A stretch of 64,000 nucleotides of DNA from Actinomadura luzonensis (GTDB lineage: Bacteria; Actinomycetota; Actinomycetes; Streptosporangiales; Streptosporangiaceae), in assembly GCF_022664455.2 (NCBI RefSeq), contig NZ_JAKRKC020000001.1:5089001-5153000 (forward strand), read 5' to 3'. Within the stretch, counting starts at the first letter, position 1; each line of letters starts with the position of its first letter. The notes under the pieces were generated by a model that saw nothing but the letters and a program-made list of their open reading frames with translations, searched no databases and was not told the origin of the DNA. Shown in pieces: positions 8,591 to 16,172 of the stretch. The position numbers were made by a program, and so were the translations under genes.

Positions 8591-8619
8591 TTGTCGAATT
8601 GTTCAACGATCCTTACGTT
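8591..8619 (+). promoter_or_regulatory. transporter promoter with FadR/GntR operator in the spacer
   Basis: -35 TTGTCG (8591-8596), 17-bp spacer, -10 TACGTT (8614-8619). The dyad ATTGTTCAACGAT (8598-8610) sits inside the spacer and contains a perfect match to the FadR-subfamily operator consensus TNGTNNNACNA (8599-8609). A repressor bound here would block RNA polymerase from transcribing the MHS transporter at 8656. Confidence 0.65.
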
Positions 8620-8655
8620 GAAATCATCCCCAGAACCTGACCGAGGAGCGATCGG

Positions 8656-9999
8656 ATGGCAGGCCCCACGCGACAGACCCGGCGGGTGATCCTCGCCGGC
8701 CTGATCGGCACCTCACTCGAGTGGTACGACTTCTTCCTCTACACCACCGCCGCGACCCTGGTGTTCCCGAAGCTGTTCTTCCCGTCCCTCGACCCGTTCA
8801 CCGCCACGCTGGCCTCGCTGACCACCAACGCGGTGGCGTTCGTCGCCCGGCCGCTCGGCGGGATCGTGTTCGGCCACTTCGGCGACCGGGTGGGCCGCAA
8901 GAGCGTGCTCGTGGTGACGTTGCTGGTGATGGGCGTCTCGACGTTCCTCATCGGCGTGCTGCCCGGGTACGCGAGCGTCGGCGTGGCCGCGCCGGTCCTG
9001 CTGGCCCTGCTGCGGTTCGTGCAGGGGCTCGGGCTGGGCGGCGAGTGGGGCGGCGCGGTCATCATGTCGCTGGAGCACGGCGACGGCCGGCGGCGCGGCT
9101 TCAACGCGAGCTGGCCGCAGGTCGGCGTCCCCGCCGGGTACGTGCTGGCCACCGGCCTGCTGACGATCCTGTCCTTCGCCCAGTCCGACGCCGCGTTCCT
9201 GGCGTGGGGGTGGCGGGTGCCGTTCCTGCTGTCGGGCGCGCTGGTGTTCGTAGGCCTGTGGGTGCGGCTGCGGATCGCGGAGTCGCCGCTGTTCGCCGAG
9301 GTCGAGCAGCACGGGGCCAAGGCGCGCATGCCGCTGCTGGAGGTGCTGCGCACGCACCCGCGAGCCCTGCTGTCGGCCTTCACCGCCCGCATCGGCGTGG
9401 ACGTGGCCTTCTACACCTTCACCGCCTACATCATCGTCTACCTCACCCAGCAGCTCGGCCTGCCGCGCTCGTACGCGCTGAACGCCGTGCTCATCGGCTC
9501 GGCGCTGCAGCTCGGGCTGATCCCGCTGTTCGGCGCGCTGTCGGACCGGGTGGGGCGGCGGCCGGTGTACCTCGCGGGCGTGGTCGCGGCGGCGCTGTGG
9601 GTGTTCGCGTTCTTCCCGCTGCTGGACACCAGGTCGTTCCCGCTGATCGCGCTGGCGGCCGTGGTGGCGCTGGTGACGCACGCCGCCATGTACGGGCCGC
9701 AGGCGGCCTTCATCGCCGAGCTGTTCAGCACCCGGCTGCGCTACAGCGGGGCGTCCATGGGCTACCAGGTGGCCGGCGTCGTCGGCGGGGCGCTCGCGCC
9801 GATCATCGCGTTGCAGCTGTTCGAGACGTACCGGAGCACGGTCGCGGTGTCGGTGTACGTGGTGGCCGCGCTGGCGGTCACCGCGGTGGGCCTGGCCATC
9901 GCGCCCGAGACCCGCGGCCTCGACCTCGCCGCCGGGCCCGGGGCGTCCGCCGCTCGCCCCAGGAACGGCGTCCCGGGGCAGGTCGGGCCGTTCGCGTAG
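8656..9999 (+). CDS. MFS transporter, metabolite:H+ symporter (MHS) family
   Basis: A 447-residue, 12-helix inner-membrane symporter. The N-terminal GTSLEWYDFFLY is the signature of the MHS family (ShiA/ProP/KgtP-like), followed by the loop 2-3 motif GHFGDRVGRKS and LRFVQGLGLGGEWGGA in helix 4-5. The repeated GALSDRVGRRP begins the second half. GAGGAG lies 9 nt before ATG 8656. Family members import dicarboxylates, shikimate, betaine or citrate with protons; substrate is unproven. Divergence from the FCD regulator and the operator in its promoter suggest inducible uptake of a carbon source. Confidence 0.88.
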   Translation: MAGPTRQTRRVILAGLIGTSLEWYDFFLYTTAATLVFPKLFFPSLDPFTATLASLTTNAVAFVARPLGGIVFGHFGDRVGRKSVLVVTLLVMGVSTFLIGVLPGYASVGVAAPVLLALLRFVQGLGLGGEWGGAVIMSLEHGDGRRRGFNASWPQVGVPAGYVLATGLLTILSFAQSDAAFLAWGWRVPFLLSGALVFVGLWVRLRIAESPLFAEVEQHGAKARMPLLEVLRTHPRALLSAFTARIGVDVAFYTFTAYIIVYLTQQLGLPRSYALNAVLIGSALQLGLIPLFGALSDRVGRRPVYLAGVVAAALWVFAFFPLLDTRSFPLIALAAVVALVTHAAMYGPQAAFIAELFSTRLRYSGASMGYQVAGVVGGALAPIIALQLFETYRSTVAVSVYVVAALAVTAVGLAIAPETRGLDLAAGPGASAARPRNGVPGQVGPFA

Positions 10000-10035
10000 G
10001 CCCTCCCCCCGTCAAGGCTCGTTGCCGCGAGAGCC

Positions 10036-10063
10036 GCGGGCGGCGGCTGCCACCGCCGCCCGC
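10036..10063. terminator. bidirectional hairpin terminator
   Basis: A perfect 11-bp stem, GCGGGCGGCGG (10036-10046) with CCGCCGCCCGC (10053-10063), and a 6-nt loop. It lies between the convergent MHS transporter and the second MFS gene. Confidence 0.7.
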
Positions 10064-10080
10064 GCGCCGTGCTCGTCCCC

Positions 10081-11418
10081 TCACGCCGACGCGCGGACGG
10101 GGGCCTCCACGGGACGCGGGGCCCGCCAGCGTCCCTTGAACGCGGCCATCGACGCCAGGAACACCACCTGCCCGGCGAGCGCCACCGCGAGCCAGGTCCG
10201 CCAGCCGGCCGACTCGACCACGACCGGCGACACCACCAGCAGCACCACGATCATGACGCGGACCACCATGCCCCAGATGCCGAGGGCGGAGCCCTGCAGC
10301 CGGGACTCGACGTCCTCGGCGTTCTCGGAGAAGTTCGCCATCCACGGCACGTACGCGATGCCCATGAACAGGTAGAGCAGCGCGTAGACGGCCGTGACGT
10401 GGCCGGCGGCGACGCCGGGCCCGACGAGCGCGATGAAGTACGCGAGCGCCGCCACGGTCAGCAAGGTCCCGACGGCGGTGAACGGCTTGCGGAGCTGCAG
10501 CCGGTCGGACAGCCGGCCGACGACGACCACGGCGACGGCGTTGAGCACGATGCCGAGCGCGACGACGCGGTTGGCGGCGGCCGGGTCCATGCCGAACCCG
10601 CCGGTCAGGATGGTCTGGCCGAAGATCGCGAAGGTCCAGTAGAGGATCTGCCAGCCGGTGTTGCCGAGGACGTGCGCCCACAGGTGCGGGTGGCGGAACA
10701 ACTCCGACAGCCGGGCGCGGTGGGCGTGCCGGTCGTCCCGGTCGCGCTGCTCGGCCGCCTCGGCCTCGGCGTGCAGCACCGCCGCGCGCAGCTCCGCCGA
10801 CGGCTCGGCGATCTTCCAGACGATGACCGCGCACATGGTGAGCGAGACGACGCCCATGATGATCGCCTGCGACTGCCAGGCGTTGCCGAACAGCGGCAGC
10901 GTGAAGCCCGCGATGGCCGAGGCCAGGAAGGACGCCCCGACCGGCCCCCACGTCCAGAACGCGAACGCCTGGGCCCGGCCCATCCGGGGCGAGAAGTCCC
11001 GCACCAGGGAGGCGGTGATCGTGATGCCCGCGCCCTCGATGAACAGCATGAGGCAGCGCACCCAGAACAGCCCGGCGACGCTGTCCACGGTGGCGAGCAG
11101 GAAGTTGCAGCCGGCCGTGACGGTCAGGGTGGGCACCAGGATGGTGACCCGTCCCCAGCGGTCGGACAGGATGCCGCCGAACCCGGCCGAGAGCCCGCCC
11201 ACCAGCACCGACAGCGCCGCGAGCTGGCCGTAGACGGTGAGCGACATGTCGAGGTCCCGCATGAGCAGCGGCAGGATGGTGGCGATCGTGGTCTCGAAGT
11301 TGGCCACCAGGCTCGCCAGGACGGCGACCGCGAGCAGCAGGATCCGGCGGCGCCCCACCGGGTAGACGCTCAGTTCGCGCACGTAGAAGGGCTTAGAACG
11401 GGCTTGCACCGGCTTCAT
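10081..11418 (-). CDS. MFS transporter
   Basis: A 445-residue major facilitator protein. The helix 2-3 loop motif GGILSDRWGRVTI and the central repeat VVGRLSDRLQLRKP mark the two six-helix halves, separated by an acidic/basic cytoplasmic loop (HAEAEAAEQRDRDDRHAHRARL). It does not carry the MHS N-terminal signature of its convergent neighbour. GGAGG 8 nt before ATG 11418 supports the start. A palindrome 40 bp upstream suggests repression by an unlinked regulator. Substrate cannot be told from sequence. Confidence 0.85.
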   Translation of the reverse strand: MKPVQARSKPFYVRELSVYPVGRRRILLLAVAVLASLVANFETTIATILPLLMRDLDMSLTVYGQLAALSVLVGGLSAGFGGILSDRWGRVTILVPTLTVTAGCNFLLATVDSVAGLFWVRCLMLFIEGAGITITASLVRDFSPRMGRAQAFAFWTWGPVGASFLASAIAGFTLPLFGNAWQSQAIIMGVVSLTMCAVIVWKIAEPSAELRAAVLHAEAEAAEQRDRDDRHAHRARLSELFRHPHLWAHVLGNTGWQILYWTFAIFGQTILTGGFGMDPAAANRVVALGIVLNAVAVVVVGRLSDRLQLRKPFTAVGTLLTVAALAYFIALVGPGVAAGHVTAVYALLYLFMGIAYVPWMANFSENAEDVESRLQGSALGIWGMVVRVMIVVLLVVSPVVVESAGWRTWLAVALAGQVVFLASMAAFKGRWRAPRPVEAPVRASA

Positions 11419-11457
11419 CTGCCAGCCTCCGGGGGAGAACCGTCTTGGTACGTCGCT

Positions 11458-11474
11458 CTAGAACCGGCTTCTAG
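11458..11474 (-). promoter_or_regulatory. palindromic operator candidate upstream of MFS gene
   Basis: CTAGAACCGGCTTCTAG has perfect 6-bp arms (CTAGAA/TTCTAG) around a 5-bp centre, 40 bp before the MFS start. A related half-sequence (CTTAGAACGGGCTT) recurs at about 11392-11405 inside the first codons. No cognate regulator gene is adjacent. Confidence 0.45.
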
Positions 11475-11617
11475 TGGTCCCCAGCCTCCCGTTTTGTACG
11501 GATAAGTCAACGTTTCGCAGGATTACGATGTGATCTCGATCACTGCCCCGACGTTGTGACGGAAATGCCATCGATTCAGCGGCCAACGCTCATGGAATGG
11601 GCATAAACTGCGCGCCT

Positions 11618-12385
11618 GTGAGCCTGCCTGTACGCGAACGTTCCCCTCGCCCGGGCGGCGGTCGCCACCGCCGTCCCGTGCCCACGTCCCTGCCGCCGGA
11701 CGCACCCATTCTCGTGCTCGCCACGCCCGGCGAGACCAGCGGCGTCGCGGAGGAGATCGCCGCCGTGGTGCGCGTCGACAACCCGCAGATCGAGGTACGG
11801 CTGACGAGCGTCACCGGCTTGGCCGACTCCCTGCCCAGCGGCCGCGAGGCCGTCGTGGTGCCCCTGCTCACCTGGGAAGACCCCGTCGTCATGGCCGAGA
11901 TCGGCAAGGCCGTCGCGGCCACCGGCGCCGGCGTCGTGGTGACCGAGGCGCTCGGCCCGCACCCGCTGCTGGCCGAGGCCCTGCACATCCGGCTGGCCGA
12001 GCGCGGCCTGGCCCGCGCCGACCGGGTGCGCCTGCTCAACGTCTCCAGCCCCGTGGACGCCGTCATCCTCGGCACGGTCGGCGGCGAGCGCGCCGTCCGG
12101 GCGATGCAGGCCACGGCCGTGCTGCTCGCCTCCCGGCTCACCCTCCCGGTCGTGGCCGCCTCGCTCGACACCGAGCCCGGCGTGAGCGTGGCCGCCCAGC
12201 GCCTGCGCGCGGCCGGCGCCCAGCGGCTGGCGATCGCCCCCTGCGTCATCGGCCACGAGGCCCCCGCCGGCACCGTCGAGCGGGCCGCCGCCCAGATCGA
12301 CGCCGGCCACGCCGCCCCGCTCGGCGCCCACGGCGCCGTCGCCGAACTTGTCGCGCGAGCTTACGGTAGTCAACTCGCCACTTGA
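11618..12385 (+). CDS. CbiX/sirohydrochlorin-chelatase-like protein lacking the catalytic histidines
   Basis: About 255 residues with two homologous halves characteristic of class II tetrapyrrole chelatases: ILVLATPGETSGVAEEIAAVV...AVVVPLLTWEDPV near the start and RLAIAPCVIGHEAPAGTVERA...PLGAHGAVAELVARAYGS at the end. In true CbiX/SirB the first strand ends in a HGS-type motif and the PLL segment continues to a His; here these read LATPGET and PLLTWED. Metal insertion is therefore doubtful. GTG 11618 follows TAAACT (11604-11609) by 8 nt and could be leaderless; ATG 11597 is the alternative start. It may be a regulatory relative rather than an enzyme. Confidence 0.6.
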   Translation: MSLPVRERSPRPGGGRHRRPVPTSLPPDAPILVLATPGETSGVAEEIAAVVRVDNPQIEVRLTSVTGLADSLPSGREAVVVPLLTWEDPVVMAEIGKAVAATGAGVVVTEALGPHPLLAEALHIRLAERGLARADRVRLLNVSSPVDAVILGTVGGERAVRAMQATAVLLASRLTLPVVAASLDTEPGVSVAAQRLRAAGAQRLAIAPCVIGHEAPAGTVERAAAQIDAGHAAPLGAHGAVAELVARAYGSQLAT

Positions 12386-12392
12386 CAAGGGC

Positions 12393-12422
12393 TTGTAAAG
12401 ATCACGGGACTCGCGTTACCGT
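12393..12422 (+). promoter_or_regulatory. leaderless promoter for the GNAT gene
   Basis: -35 TTGTAA (12393-12398), 18-bp spacer, -10 TACCGT (12417-12422), then 6 nt to ATG 12429. No Shine-Dalgarno is present, which fits leaderless initiation. Confidence 0.5.
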
Positions 12423-12428
12423 CTGCGC

Positions 12429-12977
12429 ATGCGTCACGTGGTGCGCAATGGCGACCGGCTCGGCCTCCGTGACGTCACGGAGGCCGACGTGCGTGCCCTG
12501 CACGCTGTCTACGGCGACCCCGCCGCCACCCAGTACATGCCCTTCGCGCCGCGCTCGCTGCGGGAGGTCGCCGACCTCGTCGCGCAGGCCGTCGAGGCCG
12601 CCCGCGCGGAGCCGCGCCTGCTGTACGTGCTCGCCGTGGTGGACGCCGAGCACCGCGACGTGATCGGCGTCGCCCGGCTGCGCATCGAGCCCGAGCATCC
12701 CCACAGCGCCGAGATCGGCTTCGGGCTCCACCCCCACCAGTGGGGACGCGGCATCGGCACCGACCTGGTGCGGCTGCTGCTCGCGTTCGGGTTCAAGGAG
12801 CTGGGGCTGCACCGCATCTGGGGCGCCCGCTCCCCCGCCAACCTGCCCGCCCAGCTCGCCATGCTCACCGCCGGCATGGTGGAGGAAGGCGTCATCCGGC
12901 ACCACGTGCACACGCCCGACGGATGGCGGGACTCCGTCGTGCACTCGGTCCTGGAGGACGAATGGATCGACCGCTGA
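12429..12977 (+). CDS. GNAT-family N-acetyltransferase (RimJ/RimL type)
   Basis: A 182-residue acetyltransferase transferring acetyl from acetyl-CoA to an amine. The family order is visible: the N-terminal LGLRDVTEADVRALHAVYGDP strand-helix, the central strand IGVARLRIEPEHPHSAEIGFGLHPHQWGRGIGTD with the acetyl-CoA P-loop (QWGRGIGT, about residues 104-111), and HRIWGARSPANLPAQLAML near the end. This is the Acetyltransf_3 subgroup that modifies ribosomal-protein N-termini or small amines; the substrate is unknown. Start ATG 12429 fits the leaderless promoter. Confidence 0.85.
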   Translation: MRHVVRNGDRLGLRDVTEADVRALHAVYGDPAATQYMPFAPRSLREVADLVAQAVEAARAEPRLLYVLAVVDAEHRDVIGVARLRIEPEHPHSAEIGFGLHPHQWGRGIGTDLVRLLLAFGFKELGLHRIWGARSPANLPAQLAMLTAGMVEEGVIRHHVHTPDGWRDSVVHSVLEDEWIDR

Positions 12978-13135
12978 ACTGATCGTCCACCGGCGCCCGC
13001 GTTGTCAAGCCGCCCTCGTCGATTCCCTGGCCCTTTCCCCCCGCCCGTCAAGCCCTCCGGCGCCGTCGCCGTGTGGCGGGGCGGGATTGTCGGTGCCGCG
13101 TCCTACGATGAGCCTCCTCACGGAGGGATGGTCCC

Positions 13136-13591
13136 ATGCTCGACTCGCTGATCGTGCCGTTGTTCGTCACGACGGACCTGCCGCCCGGCGCCGACCTGGC
13201 CGGGTTCGGCGACGTGCTCGCCGGGGCCGTGCGCGAGCTGGGCCCGCGCGACGGCGGCTACGAGGGGTTCCTGTCCGGGCGGGTGTTCTGGCTCGACCGG
13301 CCCGTGCTGCCGGGGCAGCGGCCGGTCGCCGAGGGCGAGCTGCGCTTCGCGGGCATGCTGGGCCACCTCACCGCCACCGGGCCCGGCCACACGGTGCGGG
13401 AGGTGGTGGGCGACGTCCGGCGGGCGGTCGGCGCGGCCGTGACCGAGCGCTACGGCGACGTGGGGGTGACCCCGGCCGTGTTCGCCATCCGCGACCAGGA
13501 CGTCCGCGAGCGCACCCCCGGCACCGCCGTGCCCCTCCGCACGCCCGGCCCAGCGGCCGAGCCGGCGGCCGCCGGCCGATCGCTCCTGTAG
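13136..13591 (+). CDS. hypothetical protein
   Basis: A 151-residue reading frame with strong coding bias and a GGAGG about 10 nt before ATG 13136. I do not recognise the family. The sequence alternates short strands and helices (LIVPLFVTTDLPPGADLAGFG, FLSGRVFWLDRP, GELRFAGMLGHLTATGPGHTV) with no signal peptide or membrane helix and ends in a disordered Ala/Pro tail. It is convergent with the LysR gene, 52 bp away, where a weak GAGGAT/ATCCTC hairpin (about 13619-13638) might terminate both. Confidence 0.6.
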   Translation: MLDSLIVPLFVTTDLPPGADLAGFGDVLAGAVRELGPRDGGYEGFLSGRVFWLDRPVLPGQRPVAEGELRFAGMLGHLTATGPGHTVREVVGDVRRAVGAAVTERYGDVGVTPAVFAIRDQDVRERTPGTAVPLRTPGPAAEPAAAGRSLL

Positions 13592-13643
13592 CCACGGCCG
13601 GCCTGGCTCCGGGGGGCGGAGGATCGCTGGTCATCCTCGGCGG

Positions 13644-14498
13644 CTAGAACGATCGCGCGGCGCGCAGCTCCCGTACCAGGTGGTCGCGCACGCGGGCCAC
13701 GGCCGGCCGGGTGCGCGCGCCGGAGCGGACCGCGAGGTAGCCGGTGTTGATCGGCGGTTCCTCCGGCTCGGCAAGCGTCACGAGCGTGCCCGCCTCCAGG
13801 TCCCGCCGGCACAGGTACGCGGGCAGCACCGACACGCCCATCCCCGCCCGTACCGCGCTCAGCACCCCCCGCAGGTCGGGCATGACGACCTGGGCCGCCA
13901 TCGACGGGCGGCGGCCGAAGACGCCGCGCCAGTAGCGGCGCACGATGGGCAGGTCCTCGGCGTAGGCGACCAGCGGCTCCGCCGGCCCGGCGCCGGGCGC
14001 GGCGACCAGCACGAACTCCTCGTCGTACACCGGGTCGGCCTGCACGCCGCGCAGCCTAGGCCTGATCGTGGACAGCACGAGGTCCAGCCGCCCGGCCGCC
14101 AACCCGGCCAGCAGGTCGTCCGACAGGCCCAGGGTGACGCGCAGCCGCAGCCCGTCCCGGACGAGCGGGGCCAGCATCGGCATGACCACCTCGCTCAGGA
14201 ACTCGGCGGGCCCGCCCAGGTGCACGGCCTCGTCCGAGGGCAGCTCCGCGGCCACCACCTCCTCCAGCGCGTCGAGGCCGGGCGCGACCCGGCGGGCCAG
14301 CTCGTCGGCGGCGGGCGTGGGCGCGACCCCGCGCGCCAGCCGATCGAACAGCGGCCGGTCCAGTGTCGCCTCCAGCGTCTTGACCTGCGCGGTCACCGCC
14401 GGCTGCGACAGGCCGAGCGTCTGGGCGGCGGCGGTGATGGAGCCGGTCCTGTGGACGGCGAGGAAGGTGCGCAGCAGGTCGAGCGAGAGCGGCGGCAT
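13644..14498 (-). CDS. LysR-family transcriptional regulator
   Basis: A 284-residue LysR regulator. The winged HTH at residues 3-60 (LDLLRTFLAVHRTGSITAAA...LSQPAVTAQVKTLE) is followed by a periplasmic-binding-like effector domain. The protein is divergent from the DJ-1/PfpI gene with only 72 bp between, the classical LysR arrangement, so control of that gene is the likely role. ATG 14498 (MPPLSLD) sits at the expected distance before the HTH. Confidence 0.88.
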   Translation of the reverse strand: MPPLSLDLLRTFLAVHRTGSITAAAQTLGLSQPAVTAQVKTLEATLDRPLFDRLARGVAPTPAADELARRVAPGLDALEEVVAAELPSDEAVHLGGPAEFLSEVVMPMLAPLVRDGLRLRVTLGLSDDLLAGLAAGRLDLVLSTIRPRLRGVQADPVYDEEFVLVAAPGAGPAEPLVAYAEDLPIVRRYWRGVFGRRPSMAAQVVMPDLRGVLSAVRAGMGVSVLPAYLCRRDLEAGTLVTLAEPEEPPINTGYLAVRSGARTRPAVARVRDHLVRELRAARSF

Positions 14499-14507
14499 AT
14501 CACTATT

Positions 14508-14552
14508 CTGATGGCTCGGGGCGGCGTTCGTTATTTGTCGCTGATGGCTCGG
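14508..14552. promoter_or_regulatory. 12-bp direct repeats in the LysR/DJ-1 intergenic region
   Basis: CTGATGGCTCGG occurs at 14508-14519 and 14541-14552, 33 bp apart (about three helical turns), within the 72-bp divergent region. The placement suits paired recognition and activation sites for the LysR protein, though LysR sites are usually interrupted dyads (T-N11-A). Confidence 0.4.
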
Positions 14553-14570
14553 CGGCGGCATCCTGAACGC

Positions 14571-15242
14571 ATGACGAAGCGGGTACTCATCGCATTGACC
14601 AGCCACGACGACCTCGGCGGCGTGGAGAGGACCGGATACTACGTGCCCGAGGCCGCCCACCCGTGGGAGATCTTCCGCAAGGCCGGCTTCGACGTGGACG
14701 TGGCCAGCGTCAAGGGCGGCGAGCCGCCCCAGGACGGCTACGACCCCGGCGACCCCGCCCAGGCCGCGTTCGTCGCCTCGCCCGAGCAGCGCGACACCGC
14801 CCGCCTGGCCGACGTGGACGCCTCCCGCTACGACGCCGTCCTGTACGCCGGCGGCCACGGCACCATGTGGGACTTCCCCGACGACCCCGACGTGCGGCGG
14901 ATCGGGCGCGAGGTGTACGAGCGGGGCGGCGTCGTGGCGGCCGTCTGCCACGGCCCCTCGGCGCTGGTGAACCTGACGCTGTCCGACGGGTCGTACCTGG
15001 TGGCGGGCAAGCGGGTGGCGGCCTTCACCAACGCCGAGGAGGAGCTGCGCGGCGTGGCGGGCGTCGTGCCGTTCCTGCTGGCCGACGCGCTGACGGCGCG
15101 CGGCGCGCGGCACGAGCCCGGCGGCGACTGGCAGGCGCAGGTCGTGGTGGACGGCCGCCTGGCCACCGGCCAGAACCCGGCCAGCGCCGCCCCCCTGGCC
15201 GAGCGGGTGGTCGAGCTGCTCGCCGGTACCGTCGGGGAATGA
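14571..15242 (+). CDS. DJ-1/PfpI (type 1 glutamine amidotransferase-like) protein
   Basis: A 223-residue member of the Hsp31-like branch of the DJ-1 superfamily. The nucleophile elbow AVCHGPSALVNL gives the reactive Cys; TSHDDLGG...TGYYVPEAAHPWEIF and LYAGGHGTMWDFPDD are the matching Hsp31/glyoxalase III motifs. Characterised relatives act as glutathione-independent glyoxalases or chaperones against methylglyoxal stress. Its 3' end overlaps the NTF2-like gene by ATGA, so the two are translationally coupled. Likely controlled by the divergent LysR regulator. Confidence 0.87.
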   Translation: MTKRVLIALTSHDDLGGVERTGYYVPEAAHPWEIFRKAGFDVDVASVKGGEPPQDGYDPGDPAQAAFVASPEQRDTARLADVDASRYDAVLYAGGHGTMWDFPDDPDVRRIGREVYERGGVVAAVCHGPSALVNLTLSDGSYLVAGKRVAAFTNAEEELRGVAGVVPFLLADALTARGARHEPGGDWQAQVVVDGRLATGQNPASAAPLAERVVELLAGTVGE

Positions 15243-15655
15243 GCGACCAGCCTGAGCCGCCCGCCCGCCGGGCCGGCATGAGCGCCGAGCGGGAGGTCGT
15301 GGCGGCGGCGCGGGAGCGCGCCGCCGCCCTGGCGGCGGGCGATCCCGACCGGCTGCGGCGCTCCCTGCACCCGGGCTTCCACTGGACGTCGCACGTGGGG
15401 GAACGGTTCGACCGGGACGCCTACGTGGCCTCCAACACCGCCGGAGCCCTGACGTGGGAGCGGCAGTCGCTGAGCGAGGTCGAGGTGGTGGTGGCCGGTC
15501 AGGCGGCGGTGCTGCGGTGCGTGGTGGCCGACGAGGTCGTCACCGGTGACGGCGAGCGCGTGACGTTCCGGATGCCGGTGACGCAGACCTGGGTCAGGCA
15601 GGACGGCCGCTGGACGTGCCTGGCCGGGCACGCGGGCCCGCGACTGCCGGAATGA
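15239..15655 (+). CDS. nuclear-transport-factor-2-like (DUF4440) protein
   Basis: A 138-residue NTF2-like fold protein: an N-terminal helix pair (EREVVAAARERAAALAAGDPDRLRRSLHPGFHWTS) and then strands ending VTQTWVRQDGRWTCLAGHAGP, the typical DUF4440/SnoaL_3 pattern. Such proteins bind small ligands or act as isomerases or dehydratases; no catalytic residue can be assigned. ATG 15239 overlaps the TGA of the DJ-1 gene by 4 nt. Its stop is 3 bp from the convergent MerR gene. Confidence 0.8.
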   Translation: MSDQPEPPARRAGMSAEREVVAAARERAAALAAGDPDRLRRSLHPGFHWTSHVGERFDRDAYVASNTAGALTWERQSLSEVEVVVAGQAAVLRCVVADEVVTGDGERVTFRMPVTQTWVRQDGRWTCLAGHAGPRLPE

Positions 15656-15658
15656 CGC

Positions 15659-16162
15659 TCAGGGCCCGTCCGAGATGACGGTGCCGGGGACCTCGGCGTC
15701 CGGCCCGGCCGAGCCCCCGTACATGGCGATCTTGTATTCGACCGCCGCGAGGGACAGGGTCAGCTCACGGATCCGGCGGCGGATGGTGTCGCGGTGCTCG
15801 ACCAGCACGTCGAGCCGCTCCGGCACCGTGTCCCCTCCGGCGTCGACGAGCGAGACGTAGTGCTGCAGGTCACGCATCGGCATGCCGGACAGCCGCATCC
15901 GGGTGAGGAACACCAGGCGCCGCACCGCCGCGGCGTCGTAGACGCGATGACCGTTGGCGTCGCGGGGCACCTCGACCAGCCCGGCCCGCTCGTAGTAGCG
16001 CAGCGTGTGGGGCGAGATGTCGAGGAGGGCGGCAACCTCGGCGATCGTCATCGCCTCGGGCAGCTCGGCGACGTCGGTGAGGCGATGGATCGCCTCGACC
16101 GACAGCGGACCGTCGTCCCCGAGCGCTTCGAGCGCCCTGCTCATCAGAGTGTCGGTGCCCAT
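15659..16162 (-). CDS. MerR-family transcriptional regulator
   Basis: A 167-residue regulator. The MerR HTH (MTIAEVAALLDISPHTLRYYERAGLV...GHRVYDAAAVRRL) is preceded by about 37 extra residues and followed by the coiled-coil dimerisation helix (ERLDVLVEHRDTIRRRIRELTLSLAAVEYKI). No Cys cluster for metal or redox sensing is present, so it probably senses an organic compound or acts through its partner. It is the second gene after the SDR (10-bp gap). A shorter start at ATG 16051 is possible. The operator is described at 17041-17071. Confidence 0.87.
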   Translation of the reverse strand: MGTDTLMSRALEALGDDGPLSVEAIHRLTDVAELPEAMTIAEVAALLDISPHTLRYYERAGLVEVPRDANGHRVYDAAAVRRLVFLTRMRLSGMPMRDLQHYVSLVDAGGDTVPERLDVLVEHRDTIRRRIRELTLSLAAVEYKIAMYGGSAGPDAEVPGTVISDGP

Positions 16163-16172
16163 GACCACGAGC

